Positions 16,791 to 24,808 of a DNA stretch of 48,550 bases are shown in pieces. A program made the translations under genes and the position numbers. The stretch comes from Bacteroidales bacterium (GTDB lineage: Bacteria > Bacteroidota > Bacteroidia > Bacteroidales > UBA932). Under the pieces are notes generated by a model. It did no database searches. It was given only the letters and a program-made list of their open reading frames with translations, and had not been told where the DNA came from. The stretch's first letter is position 1. The number at the start of each line of letters is the position of its first letter. The stretch lies in NCBI GenBank assembly GCA_017429765.1, contig JAFROJ010000003.1:1-48550 (forward strand), given 5' to 3'.

Positions 16791-19163
16791 ATGAAAAAAA
16801 TACTTTTTGTTGTTTTGGTGGCTTGTCTGCCGCTGTTTTCCTGCTCATCCGGCAAGGTGTCCGAGACGGCGCTGATCACTGATCCATCCGTTCAGTGGGA
16901 GGCCGCATGGATCGGGATCGATTCCCCGGAGGATGTCCGTACGGGTGATGTGTCGATGCCGGCGAGATACCTCAGGACCACTTTCGAGGCCGGGAAGAGA
17001 ATCCGTTCGGCGAGGCTGCACATCTGCGGTCTAGGGCTTTATGAGGCCTATCTGAACGGGGAGAAGATCGGCGGTGCGCAGGTGCTTTCCCCGACGGTGT
17101 CCAACTACGACAAGACTGTGTATTACAACAGTTTCGATGTCACCGGACTTCTTCGCGAAGGATCGAACGCGATCGGAGTGTCGCTCGGGACAGGGCGTTT
17201 CCCGGGAGTCCGTGTGACTTGGGGGCCGGGCAGCCGAGCGAAGCGTTACGACAAACAGCGCCCCTGCCTGATCTGCCAGTTGGAGATAGTGTATCCAGGC
17301 GGGAAGGTCGAGAGGATCCTCAGCGACGGGAGTTGGAAGGCCACGGCCGACGGACCGATCCGCGGCAATAATGAATATGATGGCGAGGTCTATGACGCCC
17401 GGATGGAACTGGGCGGCTGGCTTGACGCCTCGTATGACGACAGCGGCTGGTCGGCCGCGGAACTCACCGAGGCCCCTGCCGGGGTGCTGACGTCCCAGCC
17501 CAACCCCAACATCGAGATCCAGGACATCGTCAAGCCGGTCTCGTTGAGCGCCCTCCCGGGAGGCCGTTACATTCTCGACATGGGACAGAATATGGTTGGC
17601 TGGCTGCAAGTTAAGGCGAGAATGAGCGAGGGAGACACGTTGACGATGCGGTTCGCCGAGACCCTCAAGGAGAACGGGGAGCTCTACACCGAGAACCTTC
17701 GGACCGCCAAGGCGACAGATCATTACATCGCCAAAGACGACAAGCCTTTCGTCTGGCACCCCCTGTTCATCTATCACGGCTTCCGCTTCGTGGAGATCAG
17801 CGGCCTCTCAGAGGAGCCTTCCCTGGAGGATTTCGAGGGGCAGGTGATCTATGACAAGATGGCCACGACCGGTCATTTCGAGTGTTCCGACCCGGTGATC
17901 AACCAGGTCTATCAGAACGCGTTCTGGGGGATCAGGGGCAACTACCGGGGGATGCCCACGGACTGTCCCCAGAGGGACGAGAGGATGGGCTGGCTCGGGG
18001 ACCGGACCACCGGCTGCTATGGCGAGAGCTGGATATTCGACAACCGGGCTCTCTACTCCAAATGGCTTGATGACATAGCCAACGAGCAGAACGAGGAGGG
18101 TCAGTTGCCGAATGTCGCGCCCAATTTCTGGACAATCCGGGCCGACAACATGACCTGGCCGGGAGTGTTCATAGAGGCCGCCGCGATGCTGTACCAACGT
18201 TTCGGTGACGACGGTGCGATCGTCAGGCACTATCCGGCGATGAGGAAATGGCTCGCCTATATGAAAGACAAGTGGATGGTGGACGGGATAATGACCAAGG
18301 ACAATTACGGCGACTGGTGCATGCCTCCGGAGTCCCTTGAGATGATCCATTCGGAGGATCCCTCCCGCATCACCGCCCCGGCGGTCATCTCCACCCCGTA
18401 TTACGTCCATTACTGCAAGATGATGCGGGAGTTCGCCCACATAGCCGGACATCCCGAGGACATCCCTTATTTCGAGGCCGAGGAGAAGGCGAGCACCGAG
18501 GCGTTCAACCGCCTTTACTACAACGCCAAGGGGGGATATTACGACAATAACACCGTGACAGCCAATCTGTTGCCCCTGTGGTTCGGGCTTGTGCCCGAGG
18601 AGGAGCGGGCCAGGGTGTTCGCCTCCGTCGTGGACAAGACTGAGAACGAGTTCGGCGGCCATGTCAGCTCGGGCGTCGTGGGCATCCAGGTCCTGATGAG
18701 GACACTGACCGAGTTCGGACGGCCCGACCTGGCCCTGAGGATAGCCTCGGACGACACCTATCCGTCATGGGGCTATATGGCCGCCAACGGCGCCACTACC
18801 ATCTGGGAACTCTGGAACGGCAACACTGCCGACCAGGCGATGAATTCCGGCAACCACGTGATGCTCCTCGGCGACCTGTTGATCTGGGAATATGAATACC
18901 TCGGGGGCATCCGCCCGCTGAAGCCCGGCTTCGAGGAGATAGAGTTGAGGCCTTACCCGATTAAGGGCCTCGAATATGTGGATTGCGCCTATGACTCCGT
19001 CAGGGGAAAGATATCCAGCTCCTGGAAGGTAGAGGACGGGATATTCAAATGGGACATTGTTGTCCCCAAGGGCGTCCGGACCGAGGTTTACCTCCCCGGG
19101 GAATCCTCGCCGGAAGTCGTCACAGGCAGCGGACATCACTACGAGAAGCCTCTGGATGATTAA
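16791..19163 (+). CDS. Alpha-L-rhamnosidase, GH78 lipoprotein
   Basis: 790 aa. Hydrolyses terminal alpha-L-rhamnose by inversion. The signal MKKILFVVLVACLPLFSCSS has a lipobox with Cys18, so the enzyme is lipid-anchored. Domain order: N-terminal beta-sandwich with LHICGLGLYEAYLNGEKIGG (about residues 70-100), second sandwich, then the (alpha/alpha)6 barrel from about residue 360. Catalytic-region motifs are intact: GMPTDCPQRDERMGWLGD with the general acid, and GATTIWELWNG with the Glu proposed as base. A C-terminal beta domain closes the chain. It leads a run of sugar-related genes; the FAD oxidoreductase starts 44 bases downstream. Confidence 0.95.
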   Translation: MKKILFVVLVACLPLFSCSSGKVSETALITDPSVQWEAAWIGIDSPEDVRTGDVSMPARYLRTTFEAGKRIRSARLHICGLGLYEAYLNGEKIGGAQVLSPTVSNYDKTVYYNSFDVTGLLREGSNAIGVSLGTGRFPGVRVTWGPGSRAKRYDKQRPCLICQLEIVYPGGKVERILSDGSWKATADGPIRGNNEYDGEVYDARMELGGWLDASYDDSGWSAAELTEAPAGVLTSQPNPNIEIQDIVKPVSLSALPGGRYILDMGQNMVGWLQVKARMSEGDTLTMRFAETLKENGELYTENLRTAKATDHYIAKDDKPFVWHPLFIYHGFRFVEISGLSEEPSLEDFEGQVIYDKMATTGHFECSDPVINQVYQNAFWGIRGNYRGMPTDCPQRDERMGWLGDRTTGCYGESWIFDNRALYSKWLDDIANEQNEEGQLPNVAPNFWTIRADNMTWPGVFIEAAAMLYQRFGDDGAIVRHYPAMRKWLAYMKDKWMVDGIMTKDNYGDWCMPPESLEMIHSEDPSRITAPAVISTPYYVHYCKMMREFAHIAGHPEDIPYFEAEEKASTEAFNRLYYNAKGGYYDNNTVTANLLPLWFGLVPEEERARVFASVVDKTENEFGGHVSSGVVGIQVLMRTLTEFGRPDLALRIASDDTYPSWGYMAANGATTIWELWNGNTADQAMNSGNHVMLLGDLLIWEYEYLGGIRPLKPGFEEIELRPYPIKGLEYVDCAYDSVRGKISSSWKVEDGIFKWDIVVPKGVRTEVYLPGESSPEVVTGSGHHYEKPLDD

Positions 19164-19207
19164 TTATTCGTATATTGCGGGAACGTGACAAAGAGCGGCA
19201 TATTCAA

Positions 19208-20515
19208 ATGGACAGAAGACATTTCCTGAAGACTTCAGCCCTCACGGCGGCAGGGATCGCCGCCGGGGGAGCCCTCGCGCCTGAGGCCTCGGCCAAGACT
19301 GTGACCGTGGAGACCAGGCTCCAGTCGAGGGGCCACATCAAGGAACCGGCCCGTAAGGTCGCCGTGGTGGACGGCGCCGACGTTGTGGTCGTGGGAGGAG
19401 GCCCGGCGGGATTCGCCGCCGCCGTGGCGGCCTCAAGGCAGGGGCTCGACACCCTTCTCCTTGAGCGCGGCTATTTCCTGGGCGGCCTTTTCACCGGCTG
19501 CGACGTGACCATCCTGAACGACATGTACACCCCGACGCCCGGCGGAAGGGTCCAGGCTGTTTATGGAATATGCGACGAGCTCTGCGCCCGCCTGATCAAG
19601 CATGACATGCTCGCCTGGCTTGAGACCGCCCCCAACGTCGACACGGAGGCCACGAAGTATTTCATGGAGGAGATTTGCCGGGAGGCCGGGGTACGGATCC
19701 TTTACGGCGTCCAGGCCGCGGATGTGTCCATGAGCGGCGACCGCGTCGACCATGTGATCCTCGAGACCAAGAGCGGCCGCGTCGCTGTCTCGTCCAAGTT
19801 CGTGATTGACTGCACCGGGGACGGGGACATCCTCGCCTGGACTGGGGAGGACTTCAAGGAATATGACTACGACATCAGCGCGATGTACAGGATCGGCCAC
19901 GTCGGCGCCGGCAAGGTCGGAAGCGCGACCCCTCACGAGGGAGTCGTGACCGGCCATCTGGGAAACGGCGTCCAGGGAGTGGACGGCCTGGACATCTATA
20001 CCCTGACCAACGCCCAGCTTGAACTCAGGAAACGCATGTGGGACAGCACCTTCAAGATGAGGGAGACCCCCGGGAACGAGAAGGCCTATCTTCTCAGCAC
20101 ACCCTCGGTGGTGGGAGTCAGGATCACAAGGGTACTGAACTCGGTGCGGAACGTCACCACGGAGGGAGCCGCCACCGGCAAGACCTACGACGATGTGATA
20201 GGGTTCACCGGAGCGGACTCCACCCTCAGGTGGAACGGGAGCGGTATTCCCCGCAAGCAAAGGAAGATGTGGCAGGTCCCTTACAGCTCGCTGGTTCCCA
20301 AGAAAGTCTCCAACCTGCTCGTGGCCGGCCGCTGCTTCGGCTTCGAGGAGGAGCTGATGTACGACGCCAGAGAGGTCGGCACCTGCCTGATGACGGGACA
20401 GGCCGCCGGGACTGCCGCCGCCCAGGCAGTGACGTACCGCCGGGGCTGCCGCGACATCGATGTGAAGCTCCTCCAGAAGACGCTGAGGGATAACAATGTC
20501 AAACTGGACTGGTAA
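19208..20515 (+). CDS. FAD-dependent oxidoreductase with Tat signal
   Basis: 435 aa from ATG 19208; an in-frame start at 19175 would only add a charged stretch before the export signal. The N-terminus MDRRHFLKTSALTAAGIAAG is a twin-arginine signal (RRxFLK), pointing to export of a folded, cofactor-loaded protein. The FAD-binding Rossmann motif is VVVVGGGPAGFAAAVAASRQ, followed by LLLERGYFLGGLFTGC; near the C-terminus NLLVAGRCFGFEEELMYDAR and GTCLMTGQAAGTAAA are typical of the FAD_oxidored family (PF12831). Members often lie among Bacteroidota glycoside hydrolase genes, but their substrate is generally unknown. The EamA gene follows after 12 bases. Confidence 0.88.
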   Translation: MDRRHFLKTSALTAAGIAAGGALAPEASAKTVTVETRLQSRGHIKEPARKVAVVDGADVVVVGGGPAGFAAAVAASRQGLDTLLLERGYFLGGLFTGCDVTILNDMYTPTPGGRVQAVYGICDELCARLIKHDMLAWLETAPNVDTEATKYFMEEICREAGVRILYGVQAADVSMSGDRVDHVILETKSGRVAVSSKFVIDCTGDGDILAWTGEDFKEYDYDISAMYRIGHVGAGKVGSATPHEGVVTGHLGNGVQGVDGLDIYTLTNAQLELRKRMWDSTFKMRETPGNEKAYLLSTPSVVGVRITRVLNSVRNVTTEGAATGKTYDDVIGFTGADSTLRWNGSGIPRKQRKMWQVPYSSLVPKKVSNLLVAGRCFGFEEELMYDAREVGTCLMTGQAAGTAAAQAVTYRRGCRDIDVKLLQKTLRDNNVKLDW

Positions 20516-20527
20516 CCCCTCCCGATA

Positions 20528-21463
20528 ATGAAGTCCAAGAGGTTATGGTATCACATTCTCGCCCTGGCGGTCGTGGCCGTCTGGGGCGTGACCTTCGTCT
20601 GTACCAAGACCCTTATCGGCGCCGGGATGGATCCGGCCGCCATCTTCGTCATAAGGTTCGTGATGGCATATCTCGGAATATGGGTACTGGACATCTGCGG
20701 CCCCGGAAAGGTCAGGATCCTCTCCGACGGATGGAAGGATGAGCTGGTGTTCCTCTTCCTTGGAGTGACGGGCGGCTCGATGTATTTCCTGACCGAGAAC
20801 ACGGCCCTGGCCTACACCCAGGCGGCCAACGTGGCCTTCCTGGTCTGTGTGGCGCCGGTCTTCACGGCGATCTTCACCCTCATCGGCCGCAAGGTCCTCA
20901 AGGGCAGGTTCGCCGAAGGCCTTGAGGATGTCCGGCTGGGGTTCCCTCTCGTCGCCGGCACCATCCTGGCCGTCGCCGGCATGGCGATAGTCATCTTCGA
21001 CGGCTCGAAACTGGAGATCTCTGTGAAAGGCGACCTGCTGTCCATCGGAGCGGCCCTGTGCTGGGCGCTTTACAGCCTGTTCATGGGACAGATGACAAAG
21101 GATTACGGAGCCGTTTTCGCCACCAGGAAAGTGTTCTTCTACGGCCTCCTGACCATTATTCCTTTCCTCGGGAACAGCGTTGACTCGTTCTCTCCCGCCG
21201 TCCTGGGGCAGCCTGTCGTGTACCTCAATCTGCTATTCCTGGGCCTTGTCGCCTCCCTGGCCTGTTTCATTATTTGGAACCTGGTGATGTCCAAACTCGG
21301 AAATGTCACCTCGACCAATTACGTCTATCTCAACCCGTTGTTCACACTGGTCACGGCGGCTCTCATCCTCGGGGAGAGGATGACCCCCATGTCAATCCTG
21401 GGTTGCGCGGCTATCCTGGCCGGAGTCATTCTGGCCGGGCGGCGAAAGCCTCGCCCGTCATAG
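20528..21463 (+). CDS. EamA/DMT family transporter
   Basis: 311 aa inner-membrane protein with about ten hydrophobic helices arranged as two EamA repeats. The first begins HILALAVVAVWGVTFVCTKT and includes FLTENTALAYTQAANVAFLV; the second begins LLSIGAALCWALYSLFMGQM and includes NVTSTNYVYLNPLFTLVTAA. The family exports or imports small metabolites such as amino acids or nucleotide sugars; the substrate here is unknown. The position directly behind GH78 and the oxidoreductase suggests it could carry a product of that locus, but no residue proves this. The 3' end overlaps the GH106-like gene by 6 bases, tail-to-tail. Confidence 0.9.
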   Translation: MKSKRLWYHILALAVVAVWGVTFVCTKTLIGAGMDPAAIFVIRFVMAYLGIWVLDICGPGKVRILSDGWKDELVFLFLGVTGGSMYFLTENTALAYTQAANVAFLVCVAPVFTAIFTLIGRKVLKGRFAEGLEDVRLGFPLVAGTILAVAGMAIVIFDGSKLEISVKGDLLSIGAALCWALYSLFMGQMTKDYGAVFATRKVFFYGLLTIIPFLGNSVDSFSPAVLGQPVVYLNLLFLGLVASLACFIIWNLVMSKLGNVTSTNYVYLNPLFTLVTAALILGERMTPMSILGCAAILAGVILAGRRKPRPS

Positions 21464-23404
21464 GGTCGGGGGAGTGTAGCCCAAGTCGATCCGCCGGGCG
21501 CCTTTCCGGGTCACCTCAAGCAATATGGATTCCATAGGCTCGAAGCGGAGAGTCAGTTCCTCGCTCTTGCCGTGGTGGTTCAAAGTCACCTTGGCCTCGC
21601 TCCCGGTGTCCTTGAAAGCGCAGCCGTATTCCATTGGATATGAGACTATTCTGGAGAAAGGATTGGCCAGGAATATGTAAAGGGTCTCCCCGTCCTCCCT
21701 GCACCAGAAGTCCGGCAGGTTCTCACCCTCCAGAAGAGGTTTAGCTGTGATGACAGAAGAATCCCCCGCCACGTTGGGAAGGGCGAGCAGTTTGTCCATA
21801 AGGCCTTCATAGGCCTCATGCTTGACCCTTCCCGGCTCCTTCGGCCTTCTGGCCACGATCGTGGGCAGGCCGCCCTCGGCGAGCCTGAGGATGGTCTCGA
21901 GGGAGGAGAAATCCATGTACTCGACATCGACATAAAGAGCCTTGACCACAGCGTCGCCGCAGCGCAGGCCGTCGGGGCCGTACTCCGCCGTGGAGAGGAA
22001 ATGGCCGTTGACCCAGATCGGGCACATCCCCTTGAACTGTTCCGGGGTCTGGATGTAGCGGAGCTCATATTCCCCCAGGGCCCAGGGCATCTTGTCTGTG
22101 ACCTCCTTGGGATAGGCACCTCCCATCCAGGAGTCCTCAAGAGGGATGTACACCGCCAAGTCGCTGTGGGTCCGTCCTTTACGCATGTACCCGGACACTT
22201 CCGCCATGTAATCGTTGAACTTGGTGAGATTGTCTCCGGAGAGGCTGTTCTCCTCGTTGGAGCTGACCTGGCAGGTGGTGTAGAACCAGTTGTCGGTCCT
22301 CCCCACTTTGTTGAAGGGGAAGCCGTGCCAGATGATCTGGTTGGTTCCGTTTGCGAAGAGGGCGTCGCAGACAAGCTTCAGGTCGGCGATCTGCTCCTCT
22401 CCCTGATGGGGGCTCTGGCCGTGCCCGTCCTTGTACCTCAGGCTCGTCCAGCCGTACATGCAGGTGAAGGTCTCGGAAGTGACGGCGTCTTTCCCCGCCA
22501 GGGCGGCGGCCGAGGCGGCTATCTTGCTGAAAGAGGGCTCGTAGAGGATAGCCTCTGTCTCGGGGATGTCAACCAGGGTGAAAGCTGTCAGAAGATCGGT
22601 CGGGGCTCCTCCGCACTGCGCCCTTGAGAAGGCTCCCACCTCACGCGCGTTCTCGGCGAAAGGCTCGTAGAACTCCCTCATGACATAACCCGAGAGGGTC
22701 TTCATGTAGTCGTAACGGACGTCCGAGTTGTTCTCGTCCTTGAGGGTCCGGCTGATCATGAAGGGCTCGATGTCGTAGCCGTGCTCGCTCATGAAGGTCT
22801 CGCCGAGGCCCGGGGTCCAGAGATAGTCGGTCTCGACCTCCCAGGAATCCACGAATATTCCTGACTTGCCCCCTTTGTAGGCCTCGCCCAGGCCGGAGTT
22901 CATCCTGTCGGCGTAGCGACGGAAGGCGTTCTTGTCCAAGTGGTTTAGGATTCTTGAGACCTTGGGATGATCCCAGGTGTAGGGCCTGACGGCGACCTCC
23001 ACGGAGTCGAAGTAGGTCCTTGTCTCGTCTCCCTCTGGCAGTAGCACGTCGTTGAAAGGCCACAGTGACCCGTAGGTGAAGTCGCAGCCCAAACCCAGGG
23101 AATCGGCCACTTTCTTGGCGTGGACCACAGGCTCGCTCCAGCCTTCGGAGAGGAACTCGGGATGAGGGGTGTCCGGGGAGAGGAACATGGGGTAGATCCA
23201 CGCGATCTCGACGCCTCCGAACCCGTGGTCCTTGAGCCACACGAGCTGGTCCCTCACGTCATTCTTGTCGATCTCAGACGAAAACCACCACCAGCGGGTG
23301 TAGGGTTTGTGGTTGCCGTAGAGCTGTCCCTCGACGCCGTCTCCCGAGGGGCTGGCGCAGGCGGTCATCAAGGCCGCGAGGAAGATTAACGTTATTTTTT
23401 TCAT
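21458..23404 (-). CDS. GH106-like glycoside hydrolase lipoprotein (possible alpha-L-rhamnosidase)
   Basis: 648 aa. Signal MKKITLIFLAALMTACASPS with lipobox (Cys16). The start of the mature protein, PYTRWWWFSSEIDKNDVRDQ, and HGFGGVEIAWIYPMFL fit the catalytic TIM-barrel of GH106 and close relatives; further Glu-rich motifs are VDIPETEAILYEPSF and DAVTSETFTCMYGW. Known GH106 rhamnosidases are usually much longer (around 1000 residues or more), so this is a short form or a sister family lacking the C-terminal beta domains. Together with GH78 it points to rhamnose-containing plant glycans or glycosides. It is transcribed away from gph, with back-to-back promoters between them. Confidence 0.75.
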   Translation of the reverse strand: MKKITLIFLAALMTACASPSGDGVEGQLYGNHKPYTRWWWFSSEIDKNDVRDQLVWLKDHGFGGVEIAWIYPMFLSPDTPHPEFLSEGWSEPVVHAKKVADSLGLGCDFTYGSLWPFNDVLLPEGDETRTYFDSVEVAVRPYTWDHPKVSRILNHLDKNAFRRYADRMNSGLGEAYKGGKSGIFVDSWEVETDYLWTPGLGETFMSEHGYDIEPFMISRTLKDENNSDVRYDYMKTLSGYVMREFYEPFAENAREVGAFSRAQCGGAPTDLLTAFTLVDIPETEAILYEPSFSKIAASAAALAGKDAVTSETFTCMYGWTSLRYKDGHGQSPHQGEEQIADLKLVCDALFANGTNQIIWHGFPFNKVGRTDNWFYTTCQVSSNEENSLSGDNLTKFNDYMAEVSGYMRKGRTHSDLAVYIPLEDSWMGGAYPKEVTDKMPWALGEYELRYIQTPEQFKGMCPIWVNGHFLSTAEYGPDGLRCGDAVVKALYVDVEYMDFSSLETILRLAEGGLPTIVARRPKEPGRVKHEAYEGLMDKLLALPNVAGDSSVITAKPLLEGENLPDFWCREDGETLYIFLANPFSRIVSYPMEYGCAFKDTGSEAKVTLNHHGKSEELTLRFEPMESILLEVTRKGARRIDLGYTPPTL

Positions 23405-23425
23405 ATCTGATCGTTATTCTGTAAC

Positions 23426-23433
23426 CAAATATA
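23426..23433 (-). promoter_or_regulatory. Probable -7 element of GH106-like gene
   Basis: Minus strand TATATTTG, a full match to TAnnTTTG, 21 bases before the GH106-like start at 23404. No -33 TTTG at the usual distance. Confidence 0.5.
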
Positions 23434-23444
23434 GTCAGAATTCT

Positions 23445-23452
23445 TATTTTCG
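23445..23452 (+). promoter_or_regulatory. Probable -7 element (TATTTTCG) of gph-like gene
   Basis: TATTTTCG followed by CG, 8 bases before ATG 23461, on the opposite strand from and 11 bases away from the GH106 -7 box. The two promoters must compete or be co-regulated. Confidence 0.4.
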
Positions 23453-23460
23453 CGTGAGAC

Positions 23461-24111
23461 ATGGATGAGAAAGTGGTCATTTTCGACTTGGACGGGACGC
23501 TGATCGACACGATCGGCGACCTCGCCGCGGCTGTCGAGCGGGCGCTGGAAGAGGGAGGCTTTCCGGGACACGGCGTCGAGGAATATCGCCGGATGGTAGG
23601 TCACGGGATCAGGAATCTTGTGACCCGGGCGCTCCCGGAGGGCGCGTCCGAAGAGACCGTCGATTCGGCCCTGAAAGTGTTCAAGGACTACTACACCACC
23701 CACATCGATGTCTATTCCCGCCCCTATCCCGGAATCCATGACCTTCTCAGGGCCCTTTCTGCGGAAGGCATATCTATCGCTGTGGTTTCCAATAAGTTCC
23801 AGGAAGGCACGGAGACCCTGATAAGAAGATTCTTCCCTGACATTACCTTCAAGAGGGTGCTGGGGAACGCCCCGGGCCATCCCTTGAAACCCGATCCCGA
23901 GGTGGTTTTCCAGGTGGTAGGGCAAGCTGCCCGGGCGGTGATGGTGGGGGACTCCGCCACGGACATAAAGACTGCCCGTAACGCCGGGATTCCGGCGATC
24001 GGGGTGTCGTGGGGGTTCCGTCCGAGGGCCGACCTTGAGATCGCCGACGCCGTGGCGGATGACACCGGAGCTTTGAGAGAGTTAATATTCTCGTATATTC
24101 ACGACAACTAA
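23461..24111 (+). CDS. gph: HAD-family phosphatase, phosphoglycolate phosphatase-like
   Basis: 216 aa cytoplasmic HAD hydrolase. Motif I is VIFDLDGTLIDT with the nucleophile Asp and acid/base Asp; a helical cap (about residues 15-85) follows; motif II is AVVSNK; motif III Lys is in GHPLKPDPEV; motif IV is VMVGDSATDIKTA. The order and cap size fit Gph, which removes phosphate from 2-phosphoglycolate, a product of DNA 3'-end repair. Related HAD enzymes act on other sugar phosphates, and the sugar-locus position allows that alternative. The SGNH hydrolase gene starts 11 bases after the stop. Confidence 0.85.
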   Translation: MDEKVVIFDLDGTLIDTIGDLAAAVERALEEGGFPGHGVEEYRRMVGHGIRNLVTRALPEGASEETVDSALKVFKDYYTTHIDVYSRPYPGIHDLLRALSAEGISIAVVSNKFQEGTETLIRRFFPDITFKRVLGNAPGHPLKPDPEVVFQVVGQAARAVMVGDSATDIKTARNAGIPAIGVSWGFRPRADLEIADAVADDTGALRELIFSYIHDN

Positions 24112-24122
24112 TAATAACACTT

Positions 24123-24794
24123 ATGAAACGAGTAATCCTGCTGGCTTTCGCCATGACGCTTTGCGCCACCGCCCTTCTCGCCCAAGATCTTCCCGACAAC
24201 GACTGGGCTAATTTCAACCGTTATTCAAAGGTCAACTCGGAAGTCACCGTCCGTCCCCTGGCTGTCCTGATGGGCGACTCCATCACCGACGGCTGGTACA
24301 GGGACGACCCTGATTTCTTCAAGGCGAACAATCTTCTCGGCCGCGGCATCAGCGGGCAGGTGACCTCCCACATGGTCGTCCGCTTCCGCAGGGATGTGGT
24401 TGACCACCATCCGAAATATGTCGTTATCCTCGCGGGGATCAACGACATAGCCCGCAACAACGGTTACATCTCCCTGGAGAACACCTTCGGCAACATCGTG
24501 TCCATGTGCGAGATAGCCAAGGCCAACAAGATCAAGCCGGTGCTCTGCACCCTCGTCCCCTCGGCCTACATCCGCTGGCGTCCCGCTCTGAAGGACACAA
24601 AGGAGCAGGTGGCCCGCCTGAACGCGATGATCAAGGAATACGCCAAGGCGAACCACTATAAAGTGGTCGATTACGCCACGGTTCTGGCTGACGAGAAGGG
24701 AGAGACCAGGACAGACCTGTCAGGAGACTCCGTCCATCCTAATCTCGCCGGTTACAAGCTCATGGAGGAGGCTCTCCTGAAGGTGATCAAGTAG
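24123..24794 (+). CDS. Secreted SGNH/GDSL hydrolase
   Basis: 223 aa with signal peptide MKRVILLAFAMTLCATALLA. All four SGNH blocks are visible: Ser in VLMGDSITDGW, Gly in GRGISGQVTSHMV, Asn in ILAGINDIARNNG, and the Asp/His pair in SGDSVHPNLAGY near the C-terminus. Such enzymes are esterases or lipases, in gut bacteria often acetyl-esterases on sugars. With the two glycosidases upstream, deacylation of glycan substituents is a reasonable role, though inferred. It converges with the ThrA-like gene, 14 bases apart. Confidence 0.92.
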   Translation: MKRVILLAFAMTLCATALLAQDLPDNDWANFNRYSKVNSEVTVRPLAVLMGDSITDGWYRDDPDFFKANNLLGRGISGQVTSHMVVRFRRDVVDHHPKYVVILAGINDIARNNGYISLENTFGNIVSMCEIAKANKIKPVLCTLVPSAYIRWRPALKDTKEQVARLNAMIKEYAKANHYKVVDYATVLADEKGETRTDLSGDSVHPNLAGYKLMEEALLKVIK

Positions 24795-24808
24795 TGATCC
24801 CTTAGCCT

